A stretch of 64,000 bases of DNA from Deltaproteobacteria bacterium (GCA_016874755.1 VGTH01000013.1:53233-117232); one strand, 5' to 3'; positions 53,281 through 62,243 are shown, counted from the first letter of the stretch. Notes: generated by a model not told the origin, from the letters alone. Numbers and translations: made by a program.

Positions 53281-54369
53281 TCATGGCGAGGGCATGAACC
53301 CCTTGTCCATCCACTCGCTCATGTCGGCGCCAAACCATTCGCTCGGCAATTCTCGCCCCAAACCTTGTTTTTTGCACGCTTCATAGATCAAGGCCCCAGT
53401 GGCTGCGAATTGAATGCCGACGCCCGTGTTGCTCTTGTAATAGATGATCTGCCGGTCGTTTTGCCGACCAGCGTGTTTCCCGATTAGGACTTGCCCGAGT
53501 TCACAAATCTTATCCCAACCAAGCTTCTCCCCGTCGATCAAATCGAGCAATTCGCGCTGCTGATTGGTGATGGCTGTTTCTTTGTTGTTGAGCACGATCA
53601 GATCGGCGCGGGTCATCGTTGTTGCGTCCGCTTCGCTGCGCCGGTGCACCCCATCGGTATTCACGATGGTTGTCACCAACTGACCTGGCTCCAGCCATTC
53701 GCCTTTGAAAACCGGTTCGCTGGAATTGGACGCGCACATGACGATATCCGCGCCCCTCACCACCGCTTCAGCGCTGGTCACCGGCTGCACCTCGACGTTC
53801 AGCTTCTCGGTCATCTCTTCAGCAAAGCGATCACGGTGCTCTTTGTTGGGGCTGTAGACGCGGACCGCTTCGATACTGCGCACCGCGCAGATTGCTTCCA
53901 GATTCGTTCTCGCCTCGTTGCCCGAGCCGAAAATGCCGACGACTTTGGCGTTGGTTCTTGCGAGCGCCCGGTTGGCAATCCCCGTAGTCGCTCCGACGCG
54001 GATCGCCGACATGCTGAAGTCGTGGATCAGCGCCAGCGGCTCGCCGGTTTGCAAGCTGAAGAGCAGGACAAATCCCCAGCTGCGCTTGAGCGGCGACGGA
54101 AAATCTAGCCGCTTGCTGCCAGCGACCACATGCTCCTGCACAATCGTCGAGTCGTAGCGCAGCGCCGCCACGCCGGCGCTCGGCACGGCACCGGGAATGA
54201 TGTTCGCCATGTAGCCAGGCTTGTCGACAGCGGGCGGCACCTTGTAACGGGTGCGCGGTTTGTTTACGGCAATGCCGCGCGCCTCTTCAGCAAAGGCCCG
54301 CGCCATGGCGTCGATGCAATCGCGCATGTTCAACACCTGGCGCACTTCGGGATCAGTGATGAGCAGCAT
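53281..54369 (-). CDS. ornithine cyclodeaminase/mu-crystallin family protein, copy 2
   Basis: 362 residues. Rossmann segment VVGIFGSGNEARTNLEAICA, then VRVYSPNKEHRDRFAEEMTE. An N-terminal MLLITDPEVRQVLNMRDCID is close to the OCD family start. The C-terminus has STGVGIQFAATGALI in a form slightly changed by substitution (NTGVGIQF) and ends with LPSEWF-like residues. It is flanked upstream by a binding-protein gene 20 bases away on the same strand. Probable NAD(P)-dependent dehydrogenase or ketimine reductase. The catalytic specificity is not known. Confidence 0.9.
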   Translation of the reverse strand: MLLITDPEVRQVLNMRDCIDAMARAFAEEARGIAVNKPRTRYKVPPAVDKPGYMANIIPGAVPSAGVAALRYDSTIVQEHVVAGSKRLDFPSPLKRSWGFVLLFSLQTGEPLALIHDFSMSAIRVGATTGIANRALARTNAKVVGIFGSGNEARTNLEAICAVRSIEAVRVYSPNKEHRDRFAEEMTEKLNVEVQPVTSAEAVVRGADIVMCASNSSEPVFKGEWLEPGQLVTTIVNTDGVHRRSEADATTMTRADLIVLNNKETAITNQQRELLDLIDGEKLGWDKICELGQVLIGKHAGRQNDRQIIYYKSNTGVGIQFAATGALIYEACKKQGLGRELPSEWFGADMSEWMDKGFMPSP

Positions 54370-54389
54370 AAACGCGCTCCGGAGTTCCG

Positions 54390-55361
54390 CTATCGCAGTG
54401 CCTCTTCGACGTAGCTGTTGTCGTAGGTTTGTCTGGGGTCCAACTGCCTCGCCTTGGGATGATCGAGAAACTTGATCGCGTTGGCCATCGCCTTTTCAAT
54501 GACGCGCAGGCTGGTCGGAAAATAGGGCTGGAAAAACTCAAAGGTATGTTGCAGCGTCGTCTCGTCCTGCACGCGGGTATATTTGCGCAGCGCCTTTTTG
54601 CTGACCGCCGCGTCGGTTTTTGATAGCACCAGCCCTTCGTTCATCGCGCGCAGGAAGCCCAGCCAGACGCGCCGGTTGCGCTGGTCTTTCAACCAGGATT
54701 CGCGGGCGGCGATAGTCGCGTTGGGAAACAAACCATACTCGGTGTCGGGCGGGCGAAACAGCAATTGAAAGCCGGCCTGTTTCGCACGCAGGCCAAAGGG
54801 AAAACCGATCATGGCGGCATCCACCGCGCCGTTCACCAGCGCCATATAGGACTCGCCGACACCGCCGGCTTGAATGAAAGCAACATCGTTCGGTTTTAGC
54901 CCACGCGAGTCAAGCATTGAGAGCCCGGCAAAATAAGTCGACGCACCGATACGGCTCACCGCAACTTTTTTGCCTCTTAGCTCGTCGACGGTTTTGATCG
55001 GCGGGCGCGCCCAGCCGTCGATGGTGAGGACTTGTAGATAGGAGCCGATGACCATCAGGTCGGTGCCCGCAAGCCGGCTGGAAATAATCCCCGCGCCGCC
55101 GGTGAGCCCGATGGGAAACTCCCCCGCCATCATCGCCGCGTTGATCAACGGCGAGCCGCCAAAAAACACCGGCGCGACTTCAAGCCCATGCTTTTGAAAC
55201 AACCGCTCCTCGACGGCGATGAAAAACGGCAGCGTCGCCGCCGAGATCGGCGAATAGCCAACGGTGAGCTTGTTCAGGTCAGTTTGCGCCGCCTGAAGAC
55301 GGGTAGCGCACATGAAGACAAGCGCAACTACGAACCCAGTCCTTGGAACCCTGCGATCCAT
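54390..55361 (-). CDS. ABC transporter substrate-binding protein, NMT1/SsuA-like
   Basis: 323 residues. A signal peptide (FVVALVFMCATRLQAAQ) is followed by LTVGYSPISAATLPFFIAVE, then FQKHGLEVAPVFFGG, and the hinge DELRGKKVAVSRIGASTYFA. The C-terminal segment AIKFLDHPKARQLDPRQTYD is unlike the other copies, so the ligand may differ. It starts 56 bases after the amidohydrolase gene stop. Confidence 0.9.
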   Translation of the reverse strand: MDRRVPRTGFVVALVFMCATRLQAAQTDLNKLTVGYSPISAATLPFFIAVEERLFQKHGLEVAPVFFGGSPLINAAMMAGEFPIGLTGGAGIISSRLAGTDLMVIGSYLQVLTIDGWARPPIKTVDELRGKKVAVSRIGASTYFAGLSMLDSRGLKPNDVAFIQAGGVGESYMALVNGAVDAAMIGFPFGLRAKQAGFQLLFRPPDTEYGLFPNATIAARESWLKDQRNRRVWLGFLRAMNEGLVLSKTDAAVSKKALRKYTRVQDETTLQHTFEFFQPYFPTSLRVIEKAMANAIKFLDHPKARQLDPRQTYDNSYVEEALR

Positions 55362-55417
55362 CGGATCACCTCTTGTAGACCTCGCCGCTCACGATAACGC
55401 GCACATATGCTCATGAG

Positions 55418-56512
55418 TCATGTCAACCCGTAGAGCTTACGCGGATTGTCACACAGAATCTTCTCTATCACTTTCGGCGCAACATCTTCCCGCCCACGCA
55501 TATTCTTGACGAACTCCGGCTCCTTGGAGGGATCGTTGTGGCCGTAGTCCGAGCCGATCACGATGTGCTCCTCGCCAATATAGTTGAGCAAATGCGGCAG
55601 CTCTTCGTCGGCTTCGCAGGCGATCCAAAAGCGATATTCGCGGAAAAAGTCCTGCGGATTCTTAGTCTTGAAATCGGGACGGGCCGAGCGGCGCAGGACG
55701 TGCCAGATATACGGCACCCAGCTCGCCGCCGCTTCGATGTAACCGAAGCGCAGCTTGGGAAACATTTCGGGAATACGATTGGCGACCAAATCGCGGAACG
55801 CCACCACCGGCAGCACCCGGTTGTGCGCAAACGTATGATTACGCTCGACGTCGAAGAGCTGCATCAGATGGCGGCTGCCCGAGCCAGTGTGGATGCAGAT
55901 CGTCAGGTCGAGCTTCTCCGCAAGGGCGTAGACGGGATGTAGAAATGGATTGTCGAGGGTCAAATTACCTTCCATACCGCGAAAGAACACGCCCACCGCA
56001 CCCTGCTCTTTGGCCCATTTCATCTCTGCCAGCGACGCCTCGGGATCGCGCAGCGGTAAAATCACCGCCCACTTGAGCCGGTCCGGCGCCTTGGCGCAGG
56101 CCTGCGCGACGAAGCGGTTGTAGGCGCGGCAGAGCGCGACATCGAGCTGCGGGTCGTCGGTGAGGTGGACGAGAAACAACGTCGGATAGATCACCTGCAC
56201 GTCGACACCGATCTTGTCCATGTCGCGCAGCCGCGCCGCCGGATCGGTCAGCTCGCGCACCGCGAGATGAATATCACCGCGGCCCGACTCCTTTTTCTGC
56301 GCCGATGGCGTGATCAAGCTAAAGCTCGCCTTGCCGGCCGGCTTGGGAAATATCTCACCGTCGATCAACCAAAAGGCGTTGCGCTCAGCGTACCAAGTGT
56401 CGTCAGGAATGCGCGCCAGCACCGGCCGGCGCGGATACATTTCTTTGTCGATGAATTGCCACATCGCCTCCGACTCAGCGATGTGGGTGTCGGCGTCTAA
56501 AACTCCGGGCAT
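55418..56512 (-). CDS. ACMSD-like amidohydrolase (Amidohydro_2)
   Basis: 364 residues. First metal motif LDADTHIAESEAMWQFID; later CIHTGSGSRHLMQLFDV, FPKLRFGYIEAAASWVPY and VIGSDYGHNDPSKEPEFVKN. It resembles the 47779 protein closely in the last 100 residues. A predicted Zn2+- or Mn2+-dependent hydrolase or decarboxylase. It lies between two binding-protein genes, which suggests that the import protein and the enzyme share a substrate. Strong candidate for a catabolic enzyme of the array. Confidence 0.9.
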   Translation of the reverse strand: MPGVLDADTHIAESEAMWQFIDKEMYPRRPVLARIPDDTWYAERNAFWLIDGEIFPKPAGKASFSLITPSAQKKESGRGDIHLAVRELTDPAARLRDMDKIGVDVQVIYPTLFLVHLTDDPQLDVALCRAYNRFVAQACAKAPDRLKWAVILPLRDPEASLAEMKWAKEQGAVGVFFRGMEGNLTLDNPFLHPVYALAEKLDLTICIHTGSGSRHLMQLFDVERNHTFAHNRVLPVVAFRDLVANRIPEMFPKLRFGYIEAAASWVPYIWHVLRRSARPDFKTKNPQDFFREYRFWIACEADEELPHLLNYIGEEHIVIGSDYGHNDPSKEPEFVKNMRGREDVAPKVIEKILCDNPRKLYGLT

Positions 56513-56570
56513 AAAACTCTCCGTTCAAAGTTCATGGTTCAGCGTCAATGCGGTTCTTCGGTCTCGGACG

Positions 56571-56588
56571 GGCGCGATGAATCGCGCC
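56571..56588. repeat. short perfect palindrome, second copy
   Basis: GGCGCGAT-GA-ATCGCGCC has the same 8-bp arms as at 2580-2597. It sits in the spacer upstream of the amidohydrolase gene. The same arms at two intergenic sites suggest a dispersed element. Confidence 0.6.
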
Positions 56589-56647
56589 CCAACATCCGAA
56601 TTCCTTTTTGCCCCTTTTGCGCTTTTCGCGGTTAAGCCTCCGATCCT

Positions 56648-57642
56648 TCACTTCTTGAATTTGTCGATGAATCCGCTTTTGCGGATTTCGTCCAGTACGC
56701 TGCCGTCTAACAGCCGCAAGCTCTCTGGCGTTTGGCCTTTCGCTTTGGGATTGTCTTTCGCCACCTGGCCCAGAATGAACTCTATACCCTTCCTGTCTGG
56801 CATCACCATCACGCCGTCACCGTATTTGGCGAGATAGTAATCGTAGCCAATACTGGCGTCTTCCTCGCCCACGCGGTTGTATTTTTTATCAGCTGCAGCG
56901 CCAACCCTTTGTCGTTCTTCAGCAGAAAATATCCTTCGATGATCGCCTTCATCGCGTTGACGATTTTAGCGCGATTGGCCTCCAGGTAGCCGCGGCGCAC
57001 TAGAAAACAATTCTGCGGAAACGGCACACCGCTTTCTGCGAGATCGATCAGCGAGTTGAGCTTAAATTGCCTGGCACCGATGGTCGTCAAGGGTTCCGCC
57101 AACAAGGTCGCCTGAATCGTATTGTTTGCCAGAGCGGCCAATCGCGTTGCGTTGCCGCCGACCTGGACGATCGTCACGTCTTTTGGATTGACGCCAAGTT
57201 TCTCCAAGGCGACCTGAGTGGCGTAGTCCGACGCCGAGCCGAAGCGGCTGATAGCAATGCGCTTGCCTTTCAGATCTTCGGTGCGCTTGATGTCCGGCCT
57301 AACCAGCAACTTGTTCGGGATAAAGTTGATCCCGCCCGCAATAATCGTCGTGTCCGCGCCTTGTAAATTGGCGGTGATGCCGAGGGCGCCGGTCGTAAAA
57401 ACGATCTGTATTTCGTTGGCCAAAAGCGCCTGCATGGCGGGCGTGCCGCTTTCCAGCGCCAGATACTCGCCATCGAGCCCGTACTTTTGAAACAGCTTCC
57501 GTTCATAGGCCGCCCACACGACGCCATGAATCGCGGTCGAAAAGCCGCCGCTAGCGACGCGAAACTTTTCCTGGGCGAACGCATTAGCCTGCGCCACAAA
57601 CGAGATCGCGGTCAGAACCACTGCGATAACAAACTTGATCAT
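56648..57642 (-). pseudogene. ABC transporter substrate-binding protein, NMT1-like, broken by a homopolymer frameshift
   Basis: The first 260 or so residues are a normal NMT1-like binding protein with a signal peptide (FVIAVVLTAISFVAQANA), FQKYGLDGEYLALESGTPA and the hinge DLKGKRIAISRFGSASDYAT. At a run of six A (plus-strand T at 56882-56887) the frame is lost and the product ends with unrelated residues. In the other frame translation continues YNRVGEEDASIGYDYYLAKY and ends SGFIDKFKK. One added A would restore a protein of about 331 residues. A real mutation or a consensus error. Confidence 0.8.
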
Positions 57643-57662
57643 TTTCCATGCCTCGCCAATTT

Positions 57663-58772
57663 CTACGGATGCACCGTTTCCAAAAACCAGTCCGTCGGTA
57701 TCTCTCGCCCGACGCCTTTTTCTTTAGCCGCCAGATACACCGCGTTGCCCACCGCCGCGAATTGTATGCCCAAGCCGATGTTGTTGATGAAACAAGTCAC
57801 TTCCTGATCGGAGCCCCGCCCTGGCACTTTGCCGCCGATGACGTCTTTCAGCTCCGGCGAGTCGATCCAATAGGGCGCGGCCTCCTGTTCGGCAACAGAT
57901 TTTTTGTCACCGCGTAGAAAATCCACTGGGTCGTGGCACCAGACCTTTTCATCGCCGTAGCCGGCGATGTAATTCTCGGGCGCGAAGTTCTTGGCGTGAA
58001 TCACGATGCGGTTCGCTTTGCGAAACGTCTCATCGCCCAACTCAGAGATCTTGACGCAGGTCGCATGCACACCAGGCTTCATCCACTCCGGCAAAATGAC
58101 ACGGGTGATCGCATTGGTCGCCGCTACGAGAATGTCCGCTCCATTTGCGGCGGCCTCCGCCGAAACCATCGGTTCCACCGGCACGCCGACGAGCGCTTCC
58201 ATTTCCTTGGCAAACTTCTCCCGATTGGCCTTGGTCGGACTGTAGGCTTGCACGCGCTTGATATCGCGCACACCGCAAAACGCCCGCACATGGGCACGCG
58301 CTTGCCAACCGGAGCCGAAGACCGCCAGCACCGACGCATCTTTGCGCACCATGTGTTTACCCGCCAGCGCGCTGGTCACCGCGACGCGCAGCCCTTGAAT
58401 CACACCGTCGGGAAACATCGCCAGCGGCTCGCCGGTTTCGGCGGAATACAACTGGATCAAGCCGACCCACTTGTTCCCCGGCGCCGCGGGGACTTTGTCT
58501 TTGACGACTCTGTTTTCGCGCTGTTCCCATTTGATCACGTCGGAGTTAAGCCGCAGTGCGACGACCTTCGATTCGACCAGGCCGCCCTCCATGGTCTTGA
58601 AAGCATAGACGCTTCCTTCATGCACACCGGGCAAGTAAAGATCGCTGCGCGGCCGGTTCACGGCCGTGCCCTGCGCTTGCGACCGGTAGGCTTGCTCCAG
58701 AGAGCTCACCGCCAAGTCGACAGTCAGCAAATGGTCGATATCGTCATTACTCAGAATAAGCATTGTGACCAC
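57663..58772 (-). CDS. ornithine cyclodeaminase/mu-crystallin family protein, copy 3
   Basis: 369 residues. Rossmann segment VLAVFGSGWQARAHVRAFCG, then VQAYSPTKANREKFAKEMEA, and the closing motif INNIGLGIQFAAVGNAVYLA with GREIPTDWF. The early segment MLILSNDDIDHLLTVDLAVS is the family's N-terminal helix. It is the first gene of the minus-strand array, 20 bases upstream of the broken binding-protein gene. Expected reaction: NAD(P)-dependent reduction of a cyclic imine or deamination; substrate unknown. Confidence 0.9.
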   Translation of the reverse strand: MVTMLILSNDDIDHLLTVDLAVSSLEQAYRSQAQGTAVNRPRSDLYLPGVHEGSVYAFKTMEGGLVESKVVALRLNSDVIKWEQRENRVVKDKVPAAPGNKWVGLIQLYSAETGEPLAMFPDGVIQGLRVAVTSALAGKHMVRKDASVLAVFGSGWQARAHVRAFCGVRDIKRVQAYSPTKANREKFAKEMEALVGVPVEPMVSAEAAANGADILVAATNAITRVILPEWMKPGVHATCVKISELGDETFRKANRIVIHAKNFAPENYIAGYGDEKVWCHDPVDFLRGDKKSVAEQEAAPYWIDSPELKDVIGGKVPGRGSDQEVTCFINNIGLGIQFAAVGNAVYLAAKEKGVGREIPTDWFLETVHP

Positions 58773-58839
58773 CTTGGAAACGTTATATGAACGGCTATAT
58801 CAACCGCTGAAAGCGGGTGTCAACGAAGGAATTTCGGAA

Positions 58840-59035
58840 TTTTCTCGCGCAGAGGCGCAGAGGGCGCGGAGCTGGAAAGAGCGTTTCAGCACGAAGACAC
58901 GAAGGTAACGAAGTTCCGAAAAAAGACATTTACGTGGTAAAGCTCTAAAACATTTTCAATTATCCATTACCCATTATCAATTTTTCCTTCGTGCCCTTCG
59001 TGTTTCGTCGTGAAAAAACAAAAAAAGGAACAGCC
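58840..59035. repeat. intergenic region between divergent genes, dense in recurrent phrases
   Basis: The spacer between two divergently transcribed genes contains TTCTCGCGCAGAGGCGCAG, CACGAAGACACGAAGGTAAC, CATTACCCATTATCAATTTT and CCTTCGTGCCCTTCGTG in sequence. These are versions of phrases found elsewhere in the window. Promoters for both neighbouring genes must lie around this region, so the phrases may influence transcription. I cannot identify a -10/-35 pair. Confidence 0.5.
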
Positions 59036-59037
59036 GC

Positions 59038-60135
59038 ATGATTTTCCTTACCAACGAGCACATCGAGCAGGTCCTCGACATGAAAACCTGCATCGATGCC
59101 ATGGAAGAAGCTTATCGCGATCTCAACGATCTCAAGGCCGGTTACCGGCCGCGCATTGATTTCTATGTGCCGCAGGAGCCACACTATTATCGCTGGGGTA
59201 CTATGGAAGGGGCGTCGCGCAAGCTCGGCGTTTTTGCCATTCGGATGAAGTCCGACATGCTCGCCTGGGAAAATCAGGACGGCTTCATGGTTGAAGACAA
59301 ATATTGCATGGAGCGCGGCCGCTACTGCGGTCTGATCTTTCTCACCAGCACGCGCAACGGCGAGCCGTTGGCGATCATGAACGACGGTTACTTGCAGCAC
59401 ATGCGCGTCGGTGCTTGCGCTGGATTGGGCACGAAATATTTGGCACGCAAGAATGCCAAAGTCATGGCGATGATCGGCTCCGGCGGCATGGCGCGCACTT
59501 ATGCCGAAGCAATCAAGCATGTGCGCGATCTCGAAGTCGTGCGCGTCTTCAGCCCGACGAAAAAGAACCGCGAAGCCTACGCCGCCGAGATGACACAAAA
59601 GCTCGATATCGAATTCATCGCCGTCGACTCGCCGGAAAAAGCGCTCAAAGGTGCCGACATCGTGTCGCTGACCACGGACTCGCTCGTGCCGGTGATCAAA
59701 GCCGAGTGGCTTGAACCGGGCACGCACATCAACAACGTGCGCAACAACGAAGCCGGTTCCGATGTGCTCAAGCGCGCCGACGTGCTGGCGCGGCTCGGCA
59801 CGTCAACATTGTGGGCCGACCGCAACGCTCCAGAAGTCGTTACCGGTAGCGACGGCATGTTCGGCTTCATCGCCGGCAGTCCGGATGAGAAAAAGAAAAT
59901 CCCCTCATCGCCGCACCAAGAGATCGATAACCCCAGCATCGGCACCGTGCCCGATGTCATGGCTGGCCGCTGGGTGGGCCGCGCCAACGACCAGCAGATC
60001 ACTTTCCTAAACAACCAAGGCACCCAAGGCTTGCAGTTCGCCGCCGTCGGCGGCACGGCGTACAACTTGGCCAAGGCCAAGGGCCTCGGCCACCCGCTGC
60101 CGTTGGAATGGTTCACGCAAAACATTAGAGACTAA
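59038..60135 (+). CDS. ornithine cyclodeaminase/mu-crystallin family protein, copy 4
   Basis: 365 residues, divergent from the array. Rossmann segment VMAMIGSGGMARTYAEAIKH, then VRVFSPTKKNREAYAAEMTQ. The C-terminal part is NNQGTQGLQFAAVGGTAYNL with LPLEWF. It has an extra segment SPDEKKKIPSSPHQEIDNPS before the last strand, not seen in the other copies. Paired with a VOC protein downstream. Likely an NAD(P)-dependent dehydrogenase or reductase with a different substrate from its paralogues. Confidence 0.9.
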   Translation: MIFLTNEHIEQVLDMKTCIDAMEEAYRDLNDLKAGYRPRIDFYVPQEPHYYRWGTMEGASRKLGVFAIRMKSDMLAWENQDGFMVEDKYCMERGRYCGLIFLTSTRNGEPLAIMNDGYLQHMRVGACAGLGTKYLARKNAKVMAMIGSGGMARTYAEAIKHVRDLEVVRVFSPTKKNREAYAAEMTQKLDIEFIAVDSPEKALKGADIVSLTTDSLVPVIKAEWLEPGTHINNVRNNEAGSDVLKRADVLARLGTSTLWADRNAPEVVTGSDGMFGFIAGSPDEKKKIPSSPHQEIDNPSIGTVPDVMAGRWVGRANDQQITFLNNQGTQGLQFAAVGGTAYNLAKAKGLGHPLPLEWFTQNIRD

Positions 60136-60144
60136 GTAAAGTCT

Positions 60145-60209
60145 TGCGTCTAGGGTCTAGTGTTTAGCGTTTTTCCGGAGACACTAGACTCCAGACGCTA
60201 GACGCCAAC
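60145..60209. repeat. 'GCGTCTAGGGTCTAGTGTTTAGCG' inverted repeat
   Basis: A left arm GCGTCTAGGGTCTAGTGTTT and a right arm ACACTAGACTCCAGACGC (imperfect complements) enclose a short centre. Located between the OCD-family and VOC genes on the same strand. May be an attenuator or spacer repeat. Confidence 0.55.
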
Positions 60210-60232
60210 CGCCAACCGCTCCGGAGGTTTCC

Positions 60233-61027
60233 ATGTCGACTCTTCGTTACGTCGCCTATCTCGCCGATGATCCGGCCAAGCTCGTCGACTTTTATCATCA
60301 TTTTCTTGGCACCGAAGAGTTGGGCCGCACGTCCGAAGGTGACATCACCATCACCGACGGATTTTACAACATGACATTTTTCAAAAATCGGCCCGCGCTG
60401 GGCGAGATGCAGATGAATAACGGGCTGCATCACATTGGCTTACAGGTCGAAGACCTAGAAGCAACAAAAGCGCGCTTTTTGAAGTTCAACCCGCGCGGCA
60501 TGATCATTCAAGAAGCGAATGACCTACAACATGGCCAACTGCGCCTACACGACCCAGAGTGTCGCCCGGTGACAATCTCGACGACGAGCTTCGGCGTGCC
60601 GACAAGCAAAGAAAAAAAATTTCCGCGCATCCGCCACATCGCCTACAACGCCCTCGACCCGGAAGTCATGCTGCAATTTTATTCGCAGGTGCTCGGTCTG
60701 CGCGAAGTACCGTCGAGCTACCTGCGCCGCCAACAGGGTCTAGGCAACCGGTTCTGCGGCGACGGCAAGACCAATCTAGCGATCCATCCGTTCTACAGCC
60801 CAGTGGAAGGCCACGAAGCGAAGTACGGCATCAATCACGTGGGATTTTTGACGAACACCATGCAGGCAACGATGGCCGAGCTGAGCAGTGTGCTAAAAAT
60901 CGCGCCGCGCCCGTCGACTCGGCCCTACGCCGAATTCCGCTTCCGCGATCTCGAAGGTAACGCGTTGGACTTGTCGCAGACAAAAGGTTGGGAGGTGGAC
61001 GTCGACAAGTGGGAAACGGCGGCGTAG
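60233..61027 (+). CDS. two-domain VOC (glyoxalase/extradiol-like) protein
   Basis: 264 residues with two vicinal-oxygen-chelate modules: residues about 1-125 and 130-258. Metal-ligand candidates are His in LHHIGLQVEDLEATK and in IRHIAYNALDPEVMLQFY, His in INHVGFLTNTMQATM, and a Glu or carboxylate near the ends (FRFRDLEGNALDLSQ). This resembles extradiol catechol dioxygenases and glyoxalase/fosfomycin-type proteins. Downstream of an OCD-family gene, so a role in the same catabolic path is plausible. GGAGG precedes ATG by 7-9 bases. Confidence 0.88.
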   Translation: MSTLRYVAYLADDPAKLVDFYHHFLGTEELGRTSEGDITITDGFYNMTFFKNRPALGEMQMNNGLHHIGLQVEDLEATKARFLKFNPRGMIIQEANDLQHGQLRLHDPECRPVTISTTSFGVPTSKEKKFPRIRHIAYNALDPEVMLQFYSQVLGLREVPSSYLRRQQGLGNRFCGDGKTNLAIHPFYSPVEGHEAKYGINHVGFLTNTMQATMAELSSVLKIAPRPSTRPYAEFRFRDLEGNALDLSQTKGWEVDVDKWETAA

Positions 61028-61076
61028 CCGATCTTTCGCTAAGTGCTATAATTGACCGCGTAAGGAAGGTTTCTTC

Positions 61077-61409
61077 GTGACTCTAGAAGACATCGAACAG
61101 CTAGTCGCCCGCCTCACGCGCGCGGAAAAGGCCCAACTAATCCAACCGGTGGCCAGAGACCTTGGGAACGAATTCCCCCGGCATTGAAAGCAATCCGGAC
61201 GTGTGTGTGGGCGAACCCTGTATCGTTCGAACTCGCATTACTGTTTGGCTTCTGGTCCAGGCACAGCGTTTAGGAACAAACGAAGCCGAGCTATTATTTA
61301 TAAAAAGGTATCCAAGCCTTCGTGCCGCCGATTTAACCCACGCGTGGGCATACGCGAGCGGCACAAAGAAGAGATCGACGAGCAAATACGCGCTAACCAA
61401 GCCGCCTAA
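61077..61409 (+). pseudogene. DUF433 family protein, broken by two frameshifts
   Basis: A GTG-started frame reads MTLEDIEQLVARLTRAEKAQ and ends RDLGNEFPRH. In a shifted frame the conserved DUF433 part continues PGIESNPDVCVGEPCIVRTR, then YPSLRAADLTHAWAYA. In the first frame again the last part reads GIRERHKEEIDEQIRANQAA, where the stop closes the gene. The three parts line up with a single protein of about 100-110 residues. The shift sites are at the C-run near 61176 and near 61360. Genes of this family are often antitoxin-like or linked to DUF5615 toxins. Now inactive. Confidence 0.7.
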
Positions 61410-61444
61410 ACCGACCCGGTTAGTAAAACCTGCGACGCTGTTGC

Positions 61445-62191
61445 TCACCCGACAAAATGAAACCCGCCGTCCACGTTGAGTAACTGCCCACTCATAAAAT
61501 CGCTTTCGTTTGAGGACAGAAACAACACCGTTCCCACCAAATCGTTTTCGACTTGGCTGCGTTTGATGCTGCGCTGCTGGGCGCGGATTTTTTCATACTC
61601 CGGGTCCACTTGGCGGCCTTCGGTGACCACGAAGCCAGGGCTCACCGTATTCACGCAGATATTCCAGTCGCCCAACTCCTTTGCCATCGCCCGCGTCATC
61701 GCGATCAGCGCGCCTTTCGATGTCACGTAGTGAATGTAGTTGGGGTTCCCTGTTAGCGCGACGTTGGATGAGATGTTGATGATCTTGCCGCTCTTTTGCT
61801 TTTGCATATGCGGCGCAACGGCTTTGGCACACAGCCACGAGCCGCGCACGTTGACCGCCATCGCCTTGTCGAATTCCTCGACGCTCATTTCCCAAAACGG
61901 CCCCTTCCAGACAGTCATGAAATAGGCTGCGTTATTGATCAGAACATCGACGGTGCCGAACTGCTTGACGGTTTTTTCGACCATCGCTTTGACGCTCTGC
62001 TCGTTGGCAACGTCGCAGGCCATGCTGATCGCGGTACCGCCCATATCTTTGATCGCCTTGACGATCTGATCGGCGGGTGCAATATCGGGCAGCGACACCT
62101 TCGCGCCCTCTTTGCCAAACGCCATCGCATAAGCTTTGGCGATCTTGCCGCCGCCACCGGTGATGATAACCGACTTATCTCTGAAGCGCAT
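61445..62191 (-). CDS. short-chain dehydrogenase/reductase (SDR)
   Basis: 248 residues, a classical SDR with Rossmann motif VIITGGGGKIAKAYAMAFGK (Thr-Gly-x3-Gly-like), NINNA-type motif VLINNAAYFMT, catalytic Ser in INISSNVALTGNPNYIHYVT and Tyr-x3-Lys in YVTSK. The C-terminal FLSSNESDFMSGQLLNVDGG is standard. NAD(P)-dependent oxidoreductase; substrate unknown. It follows the FIST-domain gene on the same strand with a gap of 52 bases. A probable operon. Confidence 0.92.
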   Translation of the reverse strand: MRFRDKSVIITGGGGKIAKAYAMAFGKEGAKVSLPDIAPADQIVKAIKDMGGTAISMACDVANEQSVKAMVEKTVKQFGTVDVLINNAAYFMTVWKGPFWEMSVEEFDKAMAVNVRGSWLCAKAVAPHMQKQKSGKIINISSNVALTGNPNYIHYVTSKGALIAMTRAMAKELGDWNICVNTVSPGFVVTEGRQVDPEYEKIRAQQRSIKRSQVENDLVGTVLFLSSNESDFMSGQLLNVDGGFHFVG

Positions 62192-62243
62192 CGAGAGCTC
62201 CTTTTTGTAAAAATGGTCGGCACCGCGCCGAAGGAGGGAAATC

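Noticed and set aside
58960..59727. Minus-strand open frame opposite OCD copy 4
   Set aside because: Antisense of a conserved Rossmann dehydrogenase; composition is a mirror of the sense codons.
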